Counted from the stretch's first letter, positions 54,162 to 63,904 are shown. The stretch is 64,000 nucleotides of DNA from Paenibacillus sp. ACRRX (GCF_022346885.1 NZ_JAKRNK010000005.1:372001-436000), one strand, 5' to 3'. Notes: a model not told the origin generated them from the sequence alone. Numbers and translations: made by a program.

Positions 54162-54359
54162 TAATTATCTCTCTTTCTTTTCAAGTTTGATATAACTGAA
54201 TGGGGAAGCTAGGTACACTTCAGTTTTAAGTGCCTATATTCATTCAGCTATTAACTTCGCTTGTATGCCAGACATGAGATACCAACAATCTGTTTATTAC
54301 AATAAGGTAAACATTACTGTTTAAAGTCGATAGGATTGAGAAGGAAACTCACACGTGGT

Positions 54360-54611
54360 TCAAGTAGATATATCTTTAGTTTCTTCTTCAATAATTACTA
54401 TATTTAGACGGCTATTTTCCCAATCATAAATCTTGCCGAACATCACCTCCATGCCACATCTTGTGCAGTTAAATAGATATCTTGACTGTTCTGACTCTTC
54501 TTCGCCCTTGCTAAGGTCACAAATTGTAATTCTAATTATGGAGTGGTCCCAGTCCGTATATCCACAGCAGTTACAGACAAGATCCTTACCCCAAATTCTA
54601 ATTATAGCCAT
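54360..54611 (-). CDS. Small protein with two Cys pairs (zinc-ribbon-like)
   Basis: 83 residues. VCNCCGY near residue 13 and NCTRCGM near residue 50 form two CxxC knuckles that could bind one zinc ion. The region between is acidic (KGEEESEQSR). No signal peptide or helix is seen. The family is unknown. It lies in the run of small unknown genes, and GGAGGT precedes the ATG. Confidence 0.55.
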   Translation of the reverse strand: MAIIRIWGKDLVCNCCGYTDWDHSIIRITICDLSKGEEESEQSRYLFNCTRCGMEVMFGKIYDWENSRLNIVIIEEETKDIST

Positions 54612-54843
54612 GTCTACCTCCTACAGATTTTTTAATTGATTCAACTAAAGGGTGAGCAAATAAACCATTTGGAGCATGTATATCACATGTAATTAAACAC
54701 TGTTACTTTTATAAGAATTACCTGCTATTGTCCAACCTCCTCCATATTGTTCTCGTAAATACGAAAATACGCCGCTTTGTCTATCGGTTTACTAAATCAA
54801 CTTTCTGCACCATTTAATGCTTCTCTTTTTATGATAAACGCAG

Positions 54844-55341
54844 TCATGCTGGCGCTAAAGACGTTTTGAAATAGTTTATTTCATTCTTTGTCAAATCAAG
54901 CAAATCAATTCTCAATAACTTTTTGTCTATTCCTATGTGAAATGATATTCTTTCGCTTTTTAATATAATATCTGTATCATCTTCAAACATTAAGATAGAT
55001 ATCCCATTATTCATGATTTTAATTGAAAAATCCTGTATATAATCGCAAGTGTCTTTCCCTGTTAATTCAAAGCTCGGTACACCTCTTTCATCATAATTAT
55101 TTAACAAATTACCTTCGCAAATAGATATGGTATTTGAAGTGACAAGTGTCATGCTACTGATACGACCAGACAGAGAGTCTATCCCAATTTCAAGTAGAGA
55201 CTTCTTTAAATCTCCTGTTCTCCAATAAATTTTCGTACCCTTAATAGTAGAATAATTCCATTCAATATTAAAAGGAACATAATCATCAAATTCTATAGTC
55301 TCTTTGAAACCCTCATTTTCAATTCCATTCACTTTTAACAT
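54844..55341 (-). CDS. Immunity-like protein of unknown function
   Basis: 165 residues of mixed strands: MLKVNGIENEGFKETIEFDD, LLEIGIDSLSGRISSMTLVT and ILKSERISFHIGIDKKLLRI. It resembles small immunity-type proteins in length and strand pattern, but I cannot assign a family. AAGGGG lies near the ATG. It is AT-richer than the metabolic genes around, which fits an acquired segment. Confidence 0.55.
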   Translation of the reverse strand: MLKVNGIENEGFKETIEFDDYVPFNIEWNYSTIKGTKIYWRTGDLKKSLLEIGIDSLSGRISSMTLVTSNTISICEGNLLNNYDERGVPSFELTGKDTCDYIQDFSIKIMNNGISILMFEDDTDIILKSERISFHIGIDKKLLRIDLLDLTKNEINYFKTSLAPA

Positions 55342-55414
55342 TTAAGATCCCCTTTTACTAAATAATACGTGCTTAATAACGAGAAGTTCACCGACATCCT
55401 AGCCTATGAGAAAA

Positions 55415-55720
55415 TTAGCTCACATCCATTATTTTATCGTATATTATCCCCGTTCTCGTAGCATAATTGTGCTCATCCCCACATCGGCAATAGTCATGAT
55501 TTCTGACAGGTTCGTTCCGGTTATTGTGAACTATGATCTGAAAATACATATCTCCATAGTTGGATGTTATTGATCTGGCCTGAATTGTTTGACCTACAAA
55601 GCGAAAACAAGATGACTTCGCCTCATACAGGTAAATATCAAAGATAAAAAAATGGAAAAGGAACCCTCCTTGATCCTTGCCAGCTTCAAGTCCCCTCATT
55701 ATCTTAACGTGCCTAAACAC
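55415..55720 (-). CDS. Small unknown protein, start uncertain
   Basis: Up to 101 residues from a GTG at 55720 that lacks a clear ribosome site. AAGGAGG lies inside the frame (near 55669), but no ATG, GTG or TTG follows it closely. The C-terminal part has CRCGDEHNYATRTG with a Cys pair. It may be a truncated member of the immunity-like run. Real expression is doubtful. Confidence 0.35.
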   Translation of the reverse strand: MFRHVKIMRGLEAGKDQGGFLFHFFIFDIYLYEAKSSCFRFVGQTIQARSITSNYGDMYFQIIVHNNRNEPVRNHDYCRCGDEHNYATRTGIIYDKIMDVS

Positions 55721-55726
55721 CGCTAA

Positions 55727-56467
55727 TCACAACGTTTGTCCACTGTCTATCGTTATCACCTGACCTGTCAGCGCTTCCTGTTCTAAGGTTGCGCAGACCA
55801 GCTTGGCGACATCCTCCGGAGTTGAGATACGCCGCAGCAGCAGTTGTGGAATGAGCCGCTGCATCTGTGCTTCCCTTCCTTCCCACCAGCGGGTGGCTAC
55901 TGCCCCAGGCGCAATACTGCACACTCTAATGTCCGGAGCTAGCGCCCGAGCCAATGACTTGGTCAGCCCATGCACTGCTGCTTTGGATACCGCATAAGGC
56001 AGCGACGAGCCCGAGCCAGTCAGCCCCGCTATACTGCCAATGTTTACAATAGCCCCCTGTCCACTGGCCTTCATTAAGGGAGCAACGGCTCGCGCGCAGT
56101 GGAACATCCCCTTCACATTTACATCATAAAGCTCATCCCAGATGTCATCAGTAGCCGCCTCCAGGTCATCCATCGGGATGTGACGTGTAATACTCGCATT
56201 GTTCACAAGCAGATCTACCGTGCCGCAGCACTCAACAACCTTCCGGACCATCGCTCGTACTTCTTCATCCTTGGACACATCTGCTTGAAATGCATATGCT
56301 TGTCCGCCATTGCGCTCGATTAAACGAACCGTATCCAACGCAGCTGCTTCCGAGCGTGAATAATTGACAATGACAATTGCCCCCCGCTCAGCCAGCGTCA
56401 AACTTGTTGCTCGTCCTATTCCGGTACCTCCACCCGTTATCAGGGCAACTTTATCTCTTAACTCCAT
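55727..56467 (-). CDS. SDR-family oxidoreductase (FabG-like)
   Basis: 246 residues, typical SDR length. ALITGGGTGIGRATSL binds the nucleotide, LLVNNASITRH is the NNA motif, and the catalytic set is IGSIAG (Ser) and YAVSKAAVHG (Tyr and Lys). IDSGQTL ends the protein. It is an NAD(P)-dependent alcohol or ketoacyl reductase of unknown substrate. It lies downstream of the tautomerase gene on the same strand (180 bases), perhaps in one regulon with the LysR gene. Confidence 0.92.
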   Translation of the reverse strand: MELRDKVALITGGGTGIGRATSLTLAERGAIVIVNYSRSEAAALDTVRLIERNGGQAYAFQADVSKDEEVRAMVRKVVECCGTVDLLVNNASITRHIPMDDLEAATDDIWDELYDVNVKGMFHCARAVAPLMKASGQGAIVNIGSIAGLTGSGSSLPYAVSKAAVHGLTKSLARALAPDIRVCSIAPGAVATRWWEGREAQMQRLIPQLLLRRISTPEDVAKLVCATLEQEALTGQVITIDSGQTL

Positions 56468-56646
56468 TTTTATCGCTCCAATCTCCCGGTCACATATTTA
56501 TCTATTTTTATGATCCAATCTAGCTTTGTCTCCAAATTCAAATCAGTCTGATTATCATGCACGGATAGAATACAATAGCGTACAAACACCGATAACATAC
56601 CTTTCCGATTCAGTTGTGTTGCGAGGTTTCCACTTCTCCTCAGCCG

Positions 56647-57036
56647 TTATTTTTCAGGAGCTAACTGCGCAATTCCATTGCCGAACGACCAATTCTCTAC
56701 CGTATTCTCCAGCAAAATAATCATCACATCCGCTGGCCTTATTCCTGTTCGCTCCTGTAACAGCTCCGCCATCCGTGCATACAAAGCCTTTTTCTTCGCC
56801 AGAGAACGTCCCTCTTTTAACGTAATCTGTATATACAGCAGTTCATTCGTTCGGCAGATATTCATGTACTGAGGGTCATAGTTGAATTCATGTGCTTCAT
56901 GCTGCGTGATCACTTGAAAATAATCGTCCATAGGTACATCAATCGTTTCGGTTAATGCAAGGTGAACGGCCTGACTGATTATAAGTAACTCTTCCGCTTC
57001 TTTACCTTTGATGAGATCAATACGGACAAACGGCAT
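56647..57036 (-). CDS. Tautomerase-family protein
   Basis: 129 residues. It begins MPFVRIDLIKGKEAEELLII; the Pro after Met is the catalytic base once Met is removed. A second beta-alpha-beta unit follows (YIQITLKEGRSLAKKKALYA). This is the 4-oxalocrotonate tautomerase superfamily, in the double-length group such as YrdN. It is divergent from the LysR gene at 57242, its probable regulator. GGAGG lies before the ATG. Confidence 0.85.
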   Translation of the reverse strand: MPFVRIDLIKGKEAEELLIISQAVHLALTETIDVPMDDYFQVITQHEAHEFNYDPQYMNICRTNELLYIQITLKEGRSLAKKKALYARMAELLQERTGIRPADVMIILLENTVENWSFGNGIAQLAPEK

Positions 57037-57188
57037 TTGATTCCCCTCCTACTATACGATGCAGCATTACTCCAGCACGAGTTGTGCTGTTTCTTTACAC
57101 TGCTCTATTTGTTGTGCTCCTGTACGCTCCCCTGATCGTTGTGCTTCTGTTGATGATGTTATTGTATAACCGCACATCAATTTTGTAT

Positions 57189-57218
57189 AATTGAATTAAA
57201 TGAACTACAAATTCAATT
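57189..57218. promoter_or_regulatory. Inverted repeat in the tautomerase-LysR intergenic region
   Basis: AATTGAATT and AATTCAATT are perfect 9-base inverted copies 12 bases apart, ending 24 bases before the LysR start. It fits an autoregulatory LysR site. Confidence 0.45.
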
Positions 57219-57241
57219 TATTTGAACTAAGGAGGTCAAAG

Positions 57242-58141
57242 ATGGATCTCAAATCATTAAACACATTTCATAAAATTGTCTCCTTAGGTGGCTTTAATCG
57301 TGCGGCCGAGGAACTGAACTACGCCCAGTCCACTGTGACGATGCAAATGCAAAAGCTCGAAGCCGAGTTGGGTGTCCAGTTGATCGAACGCGGCAGGATC
57401 TTTCAATTAACGGAGGCGGGCCGCTTATTTCATGAGCAAAGCGCACATATTGTACGGGATGTGGAGCATCTGCAAGCCAACATGTCAGACATGCTGTTAG
57501 GTGAGGCTGGCAGCATTCGGTTAGGAGCGGTGGAGCCGATTGCAAGTTATCAACTGCCTGATATCCTATACTCTTTTCTGGAGACCTATCCGAGGATTAA
57601 GTTATCCGTGGATATTGCCAACTCACCTGTCTTAGCCGAACGTATCTTAAAAGGGGAGCTGGATATGGCCATCTGTTCGGCTCCAGCTATCGGCAGTGAT
57701 TTATACTTCGAGCCGATATTTACAGAGAATCTGGTATACCTCATACCCGAGGATCATCCTTTGGCTGCGCAAACGTCCATCTCTTTTGGTGATATACGGA
57801 ACCATCGCATCCTGCTAACCTCCAAAACATGCTCCTATCGTCAGCGAATCGAGCTTGCGCTGCGTGAGATGTGCGGCCATCAGGTAGACACACTGGATAT
57901 TAGCAGCATGTCCGCCCTTAAATCTTACGTGGAGAGTGGACTTGGTATTGCTTTGGTGCCTGAGAGCATGGCAAAGGCAGACGGCTCACGATCTGTCACA
58001 CGAAAGATGAACGACTACCCGATCACAGTTCCCTTTGGTATCCTATGCAAGACAGCAGACTATCCGCTGAAGCTTGCATGTGCCAAGCTTCGTTATCATT
58101 TGAAGCAAGCGTTTGATAATCGTCATTCCAACTCGTCTTAA
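57242..58141 (+). CDS. LysR-family transcriptional regulator
   Basis: About 299 residues from ATG 57242, which has AAGGAGG 6 bases before it. The N-terminal winged HTH reads MDLKSLNTFHKIVSLGGFNR and AAEELNYAQSTVTMQMQKLE. The substrate domain shows ELDMAICSAPAIG and the C-terminal ESGLGIALVPESM. It is divergent from the tautomerase gene, the usual arrangement for a LysR protein and its target. Confidence 0.92.
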   Translation: MDLKSLNTFHKIVSLGGFNRAAEELNYAQSTVTMQMQKLEAELGVQLIERGRIFQLTEAGRLFHEQSAHIVRDVEHLQANMSDMLLGEAGSIRLGAVEPIASYQLPDILYSFLETYPRIKLSVDIANSPVLAERILKGELDMAICSAPAIGSDLYFEPIFTENLVYLIPEDHPLAAQTSISFGDIRNHRILLTSKTCSYRQRIELALREMCGHQVDTLDISSMSALKSYVESGLGIALVPESMAKADGSRSVTRKMNDYPITVPFGILCKTADYPLKLACAKLRYHLKQAFDNRHSNSS

Positions 58142-58264
58142 CCCCAACCCACGATCATCAAATTAATTGTCTATATCCAACCATCTGTAATAATTGATCA
58201 TCTCGATGTGAAGCATGGTTGCATAGAATAGCAGTATAGAATGACAGTATGCATACTCCATACC

Positions 58265-58295
58265 AAAAAGGGCCGCCTCTATGGCGACCCTTTTT
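58265..58295. terminator. Bidirectional terminator
   Basis: AAAAAGGG and CCCTTTTT close a stem with CGCC/GGCG inside. It has T-runs on both strands, so it can end the LysR gene and the small gene or PBP gene from the other side. Confidence 0.8.
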
Positions 58296-58345
58296 ATTTG
58301 AAACATTATATAAATACTACGTTATTTTATGACGTTTATTATTTA

Positions 58346-58578
58346 TTAATCATCCGCATCATCATAATCATATGTATTTGACGTCGGTACCTTCTTACGA
58401 TTTTTATTCGTTTTCTTGGCTTCGTTTTTGCGCCTTTGCTCCTCTTTCTCACGCGCCGCAGCTTGCTGTGCCCGTCGCACTGCTGCACCCGCTTTCTGTT
58501 TTTCTTTCTACGCTGATCTAATCTGGTGAGCTTTTTCTCTTCTTCATTCCATCTATTCTTCAAATTGAACCATAACAT
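58346..58578 (-). pseudogene. Lys/Arg-rich small protein, probably frameshifted
   Basis: The start reads MLWFNLKNRWNEEEKKLTRL and then DQR. Near 58505, in an A-rich tract, the sensible frame seems to move: the other frame reads KEKQKAGAAVRRAQQAAARE, KEEQRRKNEAKKTNKNRKKV and ends TYDYDDADD at TAA 58346. The unshifted frame gives an unlikely Arg/Met-rich tail. Both parts are highly charged and helical. It follows the PBP gene directly, overlapping or abutting its stop. Confidence 0.35.
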
Positions 58579-58585
58579 AAAAGCT

Positions 58586-60838
58586 TTAACGCGATAGTGG
58601 CATCTTGGATTGAATACCTCTTGGCTCCAGTACAAATGACGCATTACGTCCGCTGTCCTTCGATTGCTCCGTCTGACTTACCACATACCCTTCGCCTTCC
58701 ATCTTGCATTGATAATCCAACACCGAGCAAACTTGCAGCACATCGCGGAGCGACTTGCCCTTCATCGTCGGGAGTCTGATATCTGCTGCTTGTTCCGTTA
58801 ATAAATAGATGGTATCTCCCTTATAACTTTCACCCGACTGCGGATGCTGGGATACAATACTTGATCCTACCCCCAGCACTTGCGTGTTCGCACCTAGCTT
58901 GTTTAGCTCCTTGATCGCTGGTTCTACGCCCTTACTTGTAAGACTTGGCACAATCCAATTCGAACTGCGACTAGGCTTCACTGGTATCTGTATATGTATA
59001 GATGCTGTCTGCTGTTTTTTATCTGCTAGAGATGGTACCGCTGTTTGAAGCTCGTGAGGTTGTTGAGACAACTCCGGTGCTATCCGCAAATACTGCAATG
59101 ACTTCAACATCATCTCCCTAAACATGAGCGAAGTAATCCTACTGCCTTCTCCCTCAGTATGTTGGGGATTATCAATGATTGTATAGAGCAGCAGCTTGGG
59201 CTCATCGACAGGCGCATATCCAATAAAGGAAAACATGTCCTTATCTCCTTCATATCTACCTTCGCTTGCTTTAATCGTCGTCCCCGTCTTTCCAGCGATC
59301 CGGTACCCTTCGATGTATGCATGCTTGCCTGTCCCCAGCTTCTGATCAGACACCACCTGCTCCAAGTAATGGCCTACCTGTGCGGCGGTCTTCTGGGAGG
59401 TCACGTCTCGTACAACCACTGGCGGGACATGGTTCACCCCTTTGTTCGATGGATCAGTCATCTGATGCAGCAGATTAGTCTTCATCAGCCTGCCACCATT
59501 GGCAACCGCGGAGATGCCCGCTGCCTGCTGGATTGGGGTAATCCACACTTTGCCGTGGCCGTAAGAAGCGGCTGCATAATCAGCTGGGTATTGGTATACA
59601 ATCGGCTTAACCAGCTCGCCTGGGAGCTGGTTCCCGGTCCCTTGACCATATCCAAATTGATGAATATAGGTAGATAACTTGTCACCACCTAGTTTGACAA
59701 ATGCGACGTTGCTGGACCGCTTTAGCCCTTCCAAATACGTAATCGTTCCCCAACCCTCTGGATTAATGTCCTTAATCGTTTCCCCACCTGCCGTAATTTT
59801 GCCGGAGAGGAACCGATCCTCTGGCTGAAATATACCTTCCTGCACAGCCGCAGCAAGTGTAATAATTTTAAACGTAGAGCCCGGCTCATAATTGGACTTA
59901 ATGGCATGATTATAAAAAGCGCCCATGTCTGATGTTTCCCAATAACGATTCGGATCGTAATCAGGCATATTCGCCATCCCCAGTACATCCCCTGTATGGG
60001 GGTCCATCGCAATGGTCGTCATACTCTGTGGTCTATACTTTTGGTAAGCCGCTCGCATCGACTCCATAATTATCGTTTGAATACGAGCATCGATCGTCAA
60101 ATAAATATCCTTGCCGTCTAATTTCGGGCGATACACTTCAGTGGACGAGGGCAGCTTCACGCCTGTTCTGTCCTTATCATACTGCAGCCAACCGTCTGTT
60201 CCATGCAGTTCACTGTCATAGAACTCCTCTACTCCGCTAACCGCTTTACCTTCCATATTGATGTAACCAAGGACATGGGAAGCCAAGCGCCCCTTAGGAT
60301 AGAAGCGCTTCACTTCATCAATTAAATAGATGCCAACCTCCCTCTTCCCCGTCTTCTTCCCCAGTTCGGAGGCTAGCGCCTTAACACGATCACCCAGAGC
60401 TTGGTCGATCTTATAACCTTCAATTCTGACTTCCCGCTGTTCATAATAGCTGCCTTTTTTATTTTGGGCTGACACGAGCTTATACAATTCGGATTCAGAT
60501 TTGTGTAACAGTTCAGACAAGCCAGACACAATCTCTCGCTCGATATCAATTCCCTGTTCCCGTATCGTTGCATCCGCCTTGAGCTGTTGAATAAGCTTCG
60601 GATTAACAACTACCGTGTAAGCCGGTATATCGACAGCCAGGATGACGCCATTACGATCCAAAATAGTTCCTCTCTTAGCCTTTAATGCTGTCTCTGTTGA
60701 CCATGTCTGTCTCGCTTTATCCATCCAGAACTCATCGTTAATAACTTGGTACCATAATATTCTTGAAATTAGAATAATAAATCCCAAAATACATAATCCC
60801 ATTAACAATAGGGATCTCGCTTTAATTCTACGTTCCAT
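58586..60838 (-). CDS. Class B penicillin-binding protein with two PASTA domains
   Basis: About 750 residues. One N-terminal helix (SLLLMGLCILGFIILISRIL), a dimerisation domain beginning RGTILDRNGVILAVDIPAY, and a transpeptidase domain with GSTFKI (active Ser and Lys), SSN in KRSSNVAFVK and KTGT. Two PASTA-like domains end the protein (about 630-750). It cross-links peptidoglycan outside the membrane, like PBP2B or SpoVD, but stands away from any division gene cluster. ATG 60838 is chosen, with GGAG 8 bases upstream. Confidence 0.9.
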   Translation of the reverse strand: MERRIKARSLLLMGLCILGFIILISRILWYQVINDEFWMDKARQTWSTETALKAKRGTILDRNGVILAVDIPAYTVVVNPKLIQQLKADATIREQGIDIEREIVSGLSELLHKSESELYKLVSAQNKKGSYYEQREVRIEGYKIDQALGDRVKALASELGKKTGKREVGIYLIDEVKRFYPKGRLASHVLGYINMEGKAVSGVEEFYDSELHGTDGWLQYDKDRTGVKLPSSTEVYRPKLDGKDIYLTIDARIQTIIMESMRAAYQKYRPQSMTTIAMDPHTGDVLGMANMPDYDPNRYWETSDMGAFYNHAIKSNYEPGSTFKIITLAAAVQEGIFQPEDRFLSGKITAGGETIKDINPEGWGTITYLEGLKRSSNVAFVKLGGDKLSTYIHQFGYGQGTGNQLPGELVKPIVYQYPADYAAASYGHGKVWITPIQQAAGISAVANGGRLMKTNLLHQMTDPSNKGVNHVPPVVVRDVTSQKTAAQVGHYLEQVVSDQKLGTGKHAYIEGYRIAGKTGTTIKASEGRYEGDKDMFSFIGYAPVDEPKLLLYTIIDNPQHTEGEGSRITSLMFREMMLKSLQYLRIAPELSQQPHELQTAVPSLADKKQQTASIHIQIPVKPSRSSNWIVPSLTSKGVEPAIKELNKLGANTQVLGVGSSIVSQHPQSGESYKGDTIYLLTEQAADIRLPTMKGKSLRDVLQVCSVLDYQCKMEGEGYVVSQTEQSKDSGRNASFVLEPRGIQSKMPLSR

Positions 60839-60985
60839 AACCCACTCCAACCCAATTATTTTGGTAAATTTGTAAATATATATTCACCTATTCGAGTGAA
60901 CTGCGCCAATCACCTGCCGATAATGGTTATCCTTTCTTTTATAGACACAATTTACGTCTTAAATATTTCATTATTTTTCCATACT

Positions 60986-61011
60986 AAAAAGGCAGTTCAT
61001 AATGAACTGCC
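60986..61011 (-). terminator. Terminator after the M42 peptidase gene
   Basis: GGCAGTTCA and TGAACTGCC are perfect 9-base arms with a 3-base loop, followed on the minus strand by TTTTTAG. Confidence 0.85.
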
Positions 61012-61062
61012 CAACCTCTGTATATTTTCTACTATTAAATGCTTTGGATATGCCCTCTGCTG

Positions 61063-62139
61063 CTAACGCCCAATCAGCTCGTTCACTTTGTCCCAATTTA
61101 ACTTCTTAATCACAGTAGTTAACAAAGTAGCTGCTTGATCAAAGTCCGCTTTTGACATAATCGAATTGTGGCTGTGAATATATCGGGTTGCAAAGCCTAC
61201 TACAAGTGACGGACAGCCAATTCCATTCGTATGGAACTTGTCCGCATCCGTTCCCCCGCCAGCAAGCGCATCTACCTGCACGTTGATGCCAATCTCTTCT
61301 GCCGTGTCCATCACAAGATCGCGCAATCCTGTGTGAGGAATCATCGTCGCGTCAAACAACAGCACAAGCGGCCCATCTCCAACATTACACGTCATATGCT
61401 GTGATTCGCTGCCCGGCGTGTCATACGCAATGCCTACATCTAACGCAAACGCAATATCCGGCTCAACCAGCTTGGCTACTGGTCCTGCTCCTCGGCAGCC
61501 AACTTCCTCTTGTACCGTCGCTCCGGCGTAAACGATGTTCGGATGCTCTTCATCCTGCAAGCGCTTCAGCACTTCTACTGCGAGGGCACAACCTGCTCGA
61601 TTGTCCAGCGCTTTGCCGACCCACAGCTCGCCATCGCGCATCGTCGTGAATTCACTAACCGGAACGATCCAATCGCCCGGACGAACCCCCATCGCTTTGG
61701 CATCTGCCTCATCTTTTGCCCCGATATCGATGTACATGTCCTTCAGCTTCATCACTTTCTCGCGCTCAGCCGGCTCCAGTACATGCGGTGCTTTCGAACC
61801 GATAATACCAAGGAGATCGCCTTTGCGCGTCTTCACAGTCACTCGCTGGGACAATACATTATGCGGCCACCAGCCGCCCAATTGGATAAAACGTAAGAAG
61901 CCTTTAGGTGTAATTTGCGTGACCATAAAACCTATTTCATCTAAATGTCCGGCCAAAAGTACTTTAGGACCTTGCTCCTGTCCCGTCTTTTTGCCAACTA
62001 AGCTGCCTAGACGATCCTTAAGCAGCTCTTCGCTAAGTGGTGACAAATATTCCTGCATCTTGTTATGTACTGCGCCTTCGTGTCCAGGAACCCCGTCAAC
62101 CTCTGTTAGGGTTTTCATTCGAAGTGTCATTTCATCCAT
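61063..62139 (-). CDS. M42-family metallo-aminopeptidase
   Basis: About 358 residues. The two-metal site is visible in order: LAGHLDEIGFMV (His), ALDNRAGCALAVE (bridging Asp), TVQEEVGCRGAG (catalytic Glu and ligand Glu), ALDVGIAYD (Asp) and TRYIHSHNS (His). M42 enzymes are large cytosolic aminopeptidase shells that trim peptides; some act on glutamyl or other special N-termini. AAAGGAG sets the start at 62139, past an unlikely upstream extension. It is a single-gene unit. Confidence 0.92.
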   Translation of the reverse strand: MDEMTLRMKTLTEVDGVPGHEGAVHNKMQEYLSPLSEELLKDRLGSLVGKKTGQEQGPKVLLAGHLDEIGFMVTQITPKGFLRFIQLGGWWPHNVLSQRVTVKTRKGDLLGIIGSKAPHVLEPAEREKVMKLKDMYIDIGAKDEADAKAMGVRPGDWIVPVSEFTTMRDGELWVGKALDNRAGCALAVEVLKRLQDEEHPNIVYAGATVQEEVGCRGAGPVAKLVEPDIAFALDVGIAYDTPGSESQHMTCNVGDGPLVLLFDATMIPHTGLRDLVMDTAEEIGINVQVDALAGGGTDADKFHTNGIGCPSLVVGFATRYIHSHNSIMSKADFDQAATLLTTVIKKLNWDKVNELIGR

Positions 62140-62360
62140 CGTAATTGCTCCTTTTGCAAGATATATTACCTCTTTCGGCACAGGTTAACCAAATACCTGC
62201 TTGAAGAGAGAACGATAACATTCATAATAAAACATCCTATTAGCCTCTAAACGTCTTCAACTTCCATTCTTGCTTAGCCCTCATGTATAGAAAAGGCCAT
62301 TGTATGATCTTATACTATAGAGAGTACTCCAACCCAATCAACGTCAGCTTATATGCCAGG

Positions 62361-63131
62361 TTAGTCTGCGGGCAGAAACCCACGAATCTTACTCATCATG
62401 TAATCTCTATACTCTCGCAGCACATCTACATCGTACTTTGCATCGGCACTCGTACCTTCATTATAGTGCTCAAGACACTGCTGAACTAATAAACGATACG
62501 GATGTGGCAGCGCACTAACACCCCATTCGCCTCCCTCTCGTTTTGAAGCGATGGTTCCCTCTGACAGATACATCACGATACGGCACAAATTAAGTGTAAA
62601 GTATACCGGATTATCCAAAATCCCTTGACTTACTTCTTCCATATCATATAGGATCGCTTCTACATAAAAGGAACGATCAATTGGCTCATAGAGCTCTGAT
62701 AGAGGCGTGCCATATAATGCAATTCCCCGATAATAGGTTACGGTAATATGCGCCGCTAAGTCCTTGTCTTCATATCCTCCGCACAAATAGCTCTCATCCG
62801 TTATATATCGCTCGCGGTGAGAGTCCGAATAATGTAATTCAAAAGGAGTCGGATACACAAATGACTTGAGATAATCTTCCAAAATTACACTAAATTCGAT
62901 CCCGCGTGTACTGCCTATTTCCTCATGCAGCGTTAAAGCGATGTTGACGATTCGTCTTTTGGACGCTTCGGATAGACTCTGTTTTACAACAACCAGAAAA
63001 TCAATATCGCTGCTGTCTGGATGGTAACACCCCATCGCTAATGAACCGTGTAAATAGATGCCTACTAGGTTATCCGTAAGTTCTTCCTGAAATAAAGCTG
63101 CTATTCGATCCAAGTTATATTGAATGTCCAT
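62361..63131 (-). CDS. Aminoglycoside nucleotidyltransferase-like protein (AadA/ANT(9)-type fold)
   Basis: About 256 residues from ATG 63131, which has AGGAGGT 6 bases before it. GIYLHGSLAMGCYHPDSSDI followed by DFLVVV gives the nucleotidyltransferase signature GS...DxD. The helical C-terminal domain (DUF4111 type) contains TLNLCRIVMYLSEGTIASKR, typical of AadA and ANT(9). It may adenylylate streptomycin or spectinomycin, but many chromosomal relatives have no proven resistance role. It has no visible link to the ABC-F/Mph pair. Confidence 0.82.
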   Translation of the reverse strand: MDIQYNLDRIAALFQEELTDNLVGIYLHGSLAMGCYHPDSSDIDFLVVVKQSLSEASKRRIVNIALTLHEEIGSTRGIEFSVILEDYLKSFVYPTPFELHYSDSHRERYITDESYLCGGYEDKDLAAHITVTYYRGIALYGTPLSELYEPIDRSFYVEAILYDMEEVSQGILDNPVYFTLNLCRIVMYLSEGTIASKREGGEWGVSALPHPYRLLVQQCLEHYNEGTSADAKYDVDVLREYRDYMMSKIRGFLPAD

Positions 63132-63201
63132 ATGCCACCTCCTATGGAAAATTATAATAAGCAGTCTATATGGATACAAGATAAGAAACAACACGACAAG
63201 C

Positions 63202-63232
63202 AAAAAGGGACTTTCGATAACGAAAATCCCTT
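63202..63232 (-). terminator. Terminator after the reductase gene
   Basis: AAGGGA and TCCCTT with inner TTTCG/CGAAA pairing; on the minus strand TTTTTG follows. It separates the 63297 gene from the nucleotidyltransferase gene. Confidence 0.8.
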
Positions 63233-63296
63233 CTCCTCCTATAATTAGATGCAGCTTGGTATGACTATAATAATCAAGCAGGGCATTGAGTTTGTT

Positions 63297-63830
63297 CTAC
63301 TGCCCGTTTGCTGAATAGCTTAGACTAACCATCTGGCCTATCTTCTGCATCTGCATTAAACGGAAGGTGCTAGGCACAGTTCCTTGTGGGAATAAGGGAA
63401 TGCCGTCTCCAAGAACTTTAGGTATGATCGTAATGCAGAGCTCGTCTAGTAGTTTTGCTTCCAGAAAAGCAGTAACAAGCTGCCCTCCCCCTACCAGCCA
63501 AACATCCCCTTCTGATCCGGCTTTTAACCTTGGTATTAAAGTTTCTAGCGTTTCATCTGTAAATGTCACGTGCGGAGCAGGGGGCTGTGTAGTTCTGGAC
63601 AGGACATAACAAGGCTTGTCGGCATAGGGAAAATCATCGGCTAGCTTTAGCACTTCATCGTACGTGAGTCGCCCCATTACAATAGTTCCAACTGTGCGGT
63701 AAAACTCACCATAGCCGCCGTCTCCTCCGTCCATCTCGATGTCATTAAGCCAATCGACAGACCCATCCGGTCTTGCAATGTATCCATCCAAGCTCATGGC
63801 AATGTAAAGCACTACTTTATTCTTTTTCAT
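63297..63830 (-). CDS. DHFR-fold / RibD C-terminal family reductase
   Basis: 177 residues. KVVLYIAMSLDGYIARPDGS then VDWLND, TIVMGRLTYDEVL and WLVGGGQLVTAFLEAKLLDE are the hallmarks of the YwjB/YyaP group with the RibD C-terminal fold. They bind NADPH; the substrate is unknown. It is divergent from the HTH gene at 63905, with about 75 bases between. Confidence 0.88.
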   Translation of the reverse strand: MKKNKVVLYIAMSLDGYIARPDGSVDWLNDIEMDGGDGGYGEFYRTVGTIVMGRLTYDEVLKLADDFPYADKPCYVLSRTTQPPAPHVTFTDETLETLIPRLKAGSEGDVWLVGGGQLVTAFLEAKLLDELCITIIPKVLGDGIPLFPQGTVPSTFRLMQMQKIGQMVSLSYSANGQ

Positions 63831-63904
63831 ATTTTAATCGCTCCCTTCTATACATTATGATACATTTAAACTACGACAAATAATGACGTAATTAGGTGAT
63901 GTAA

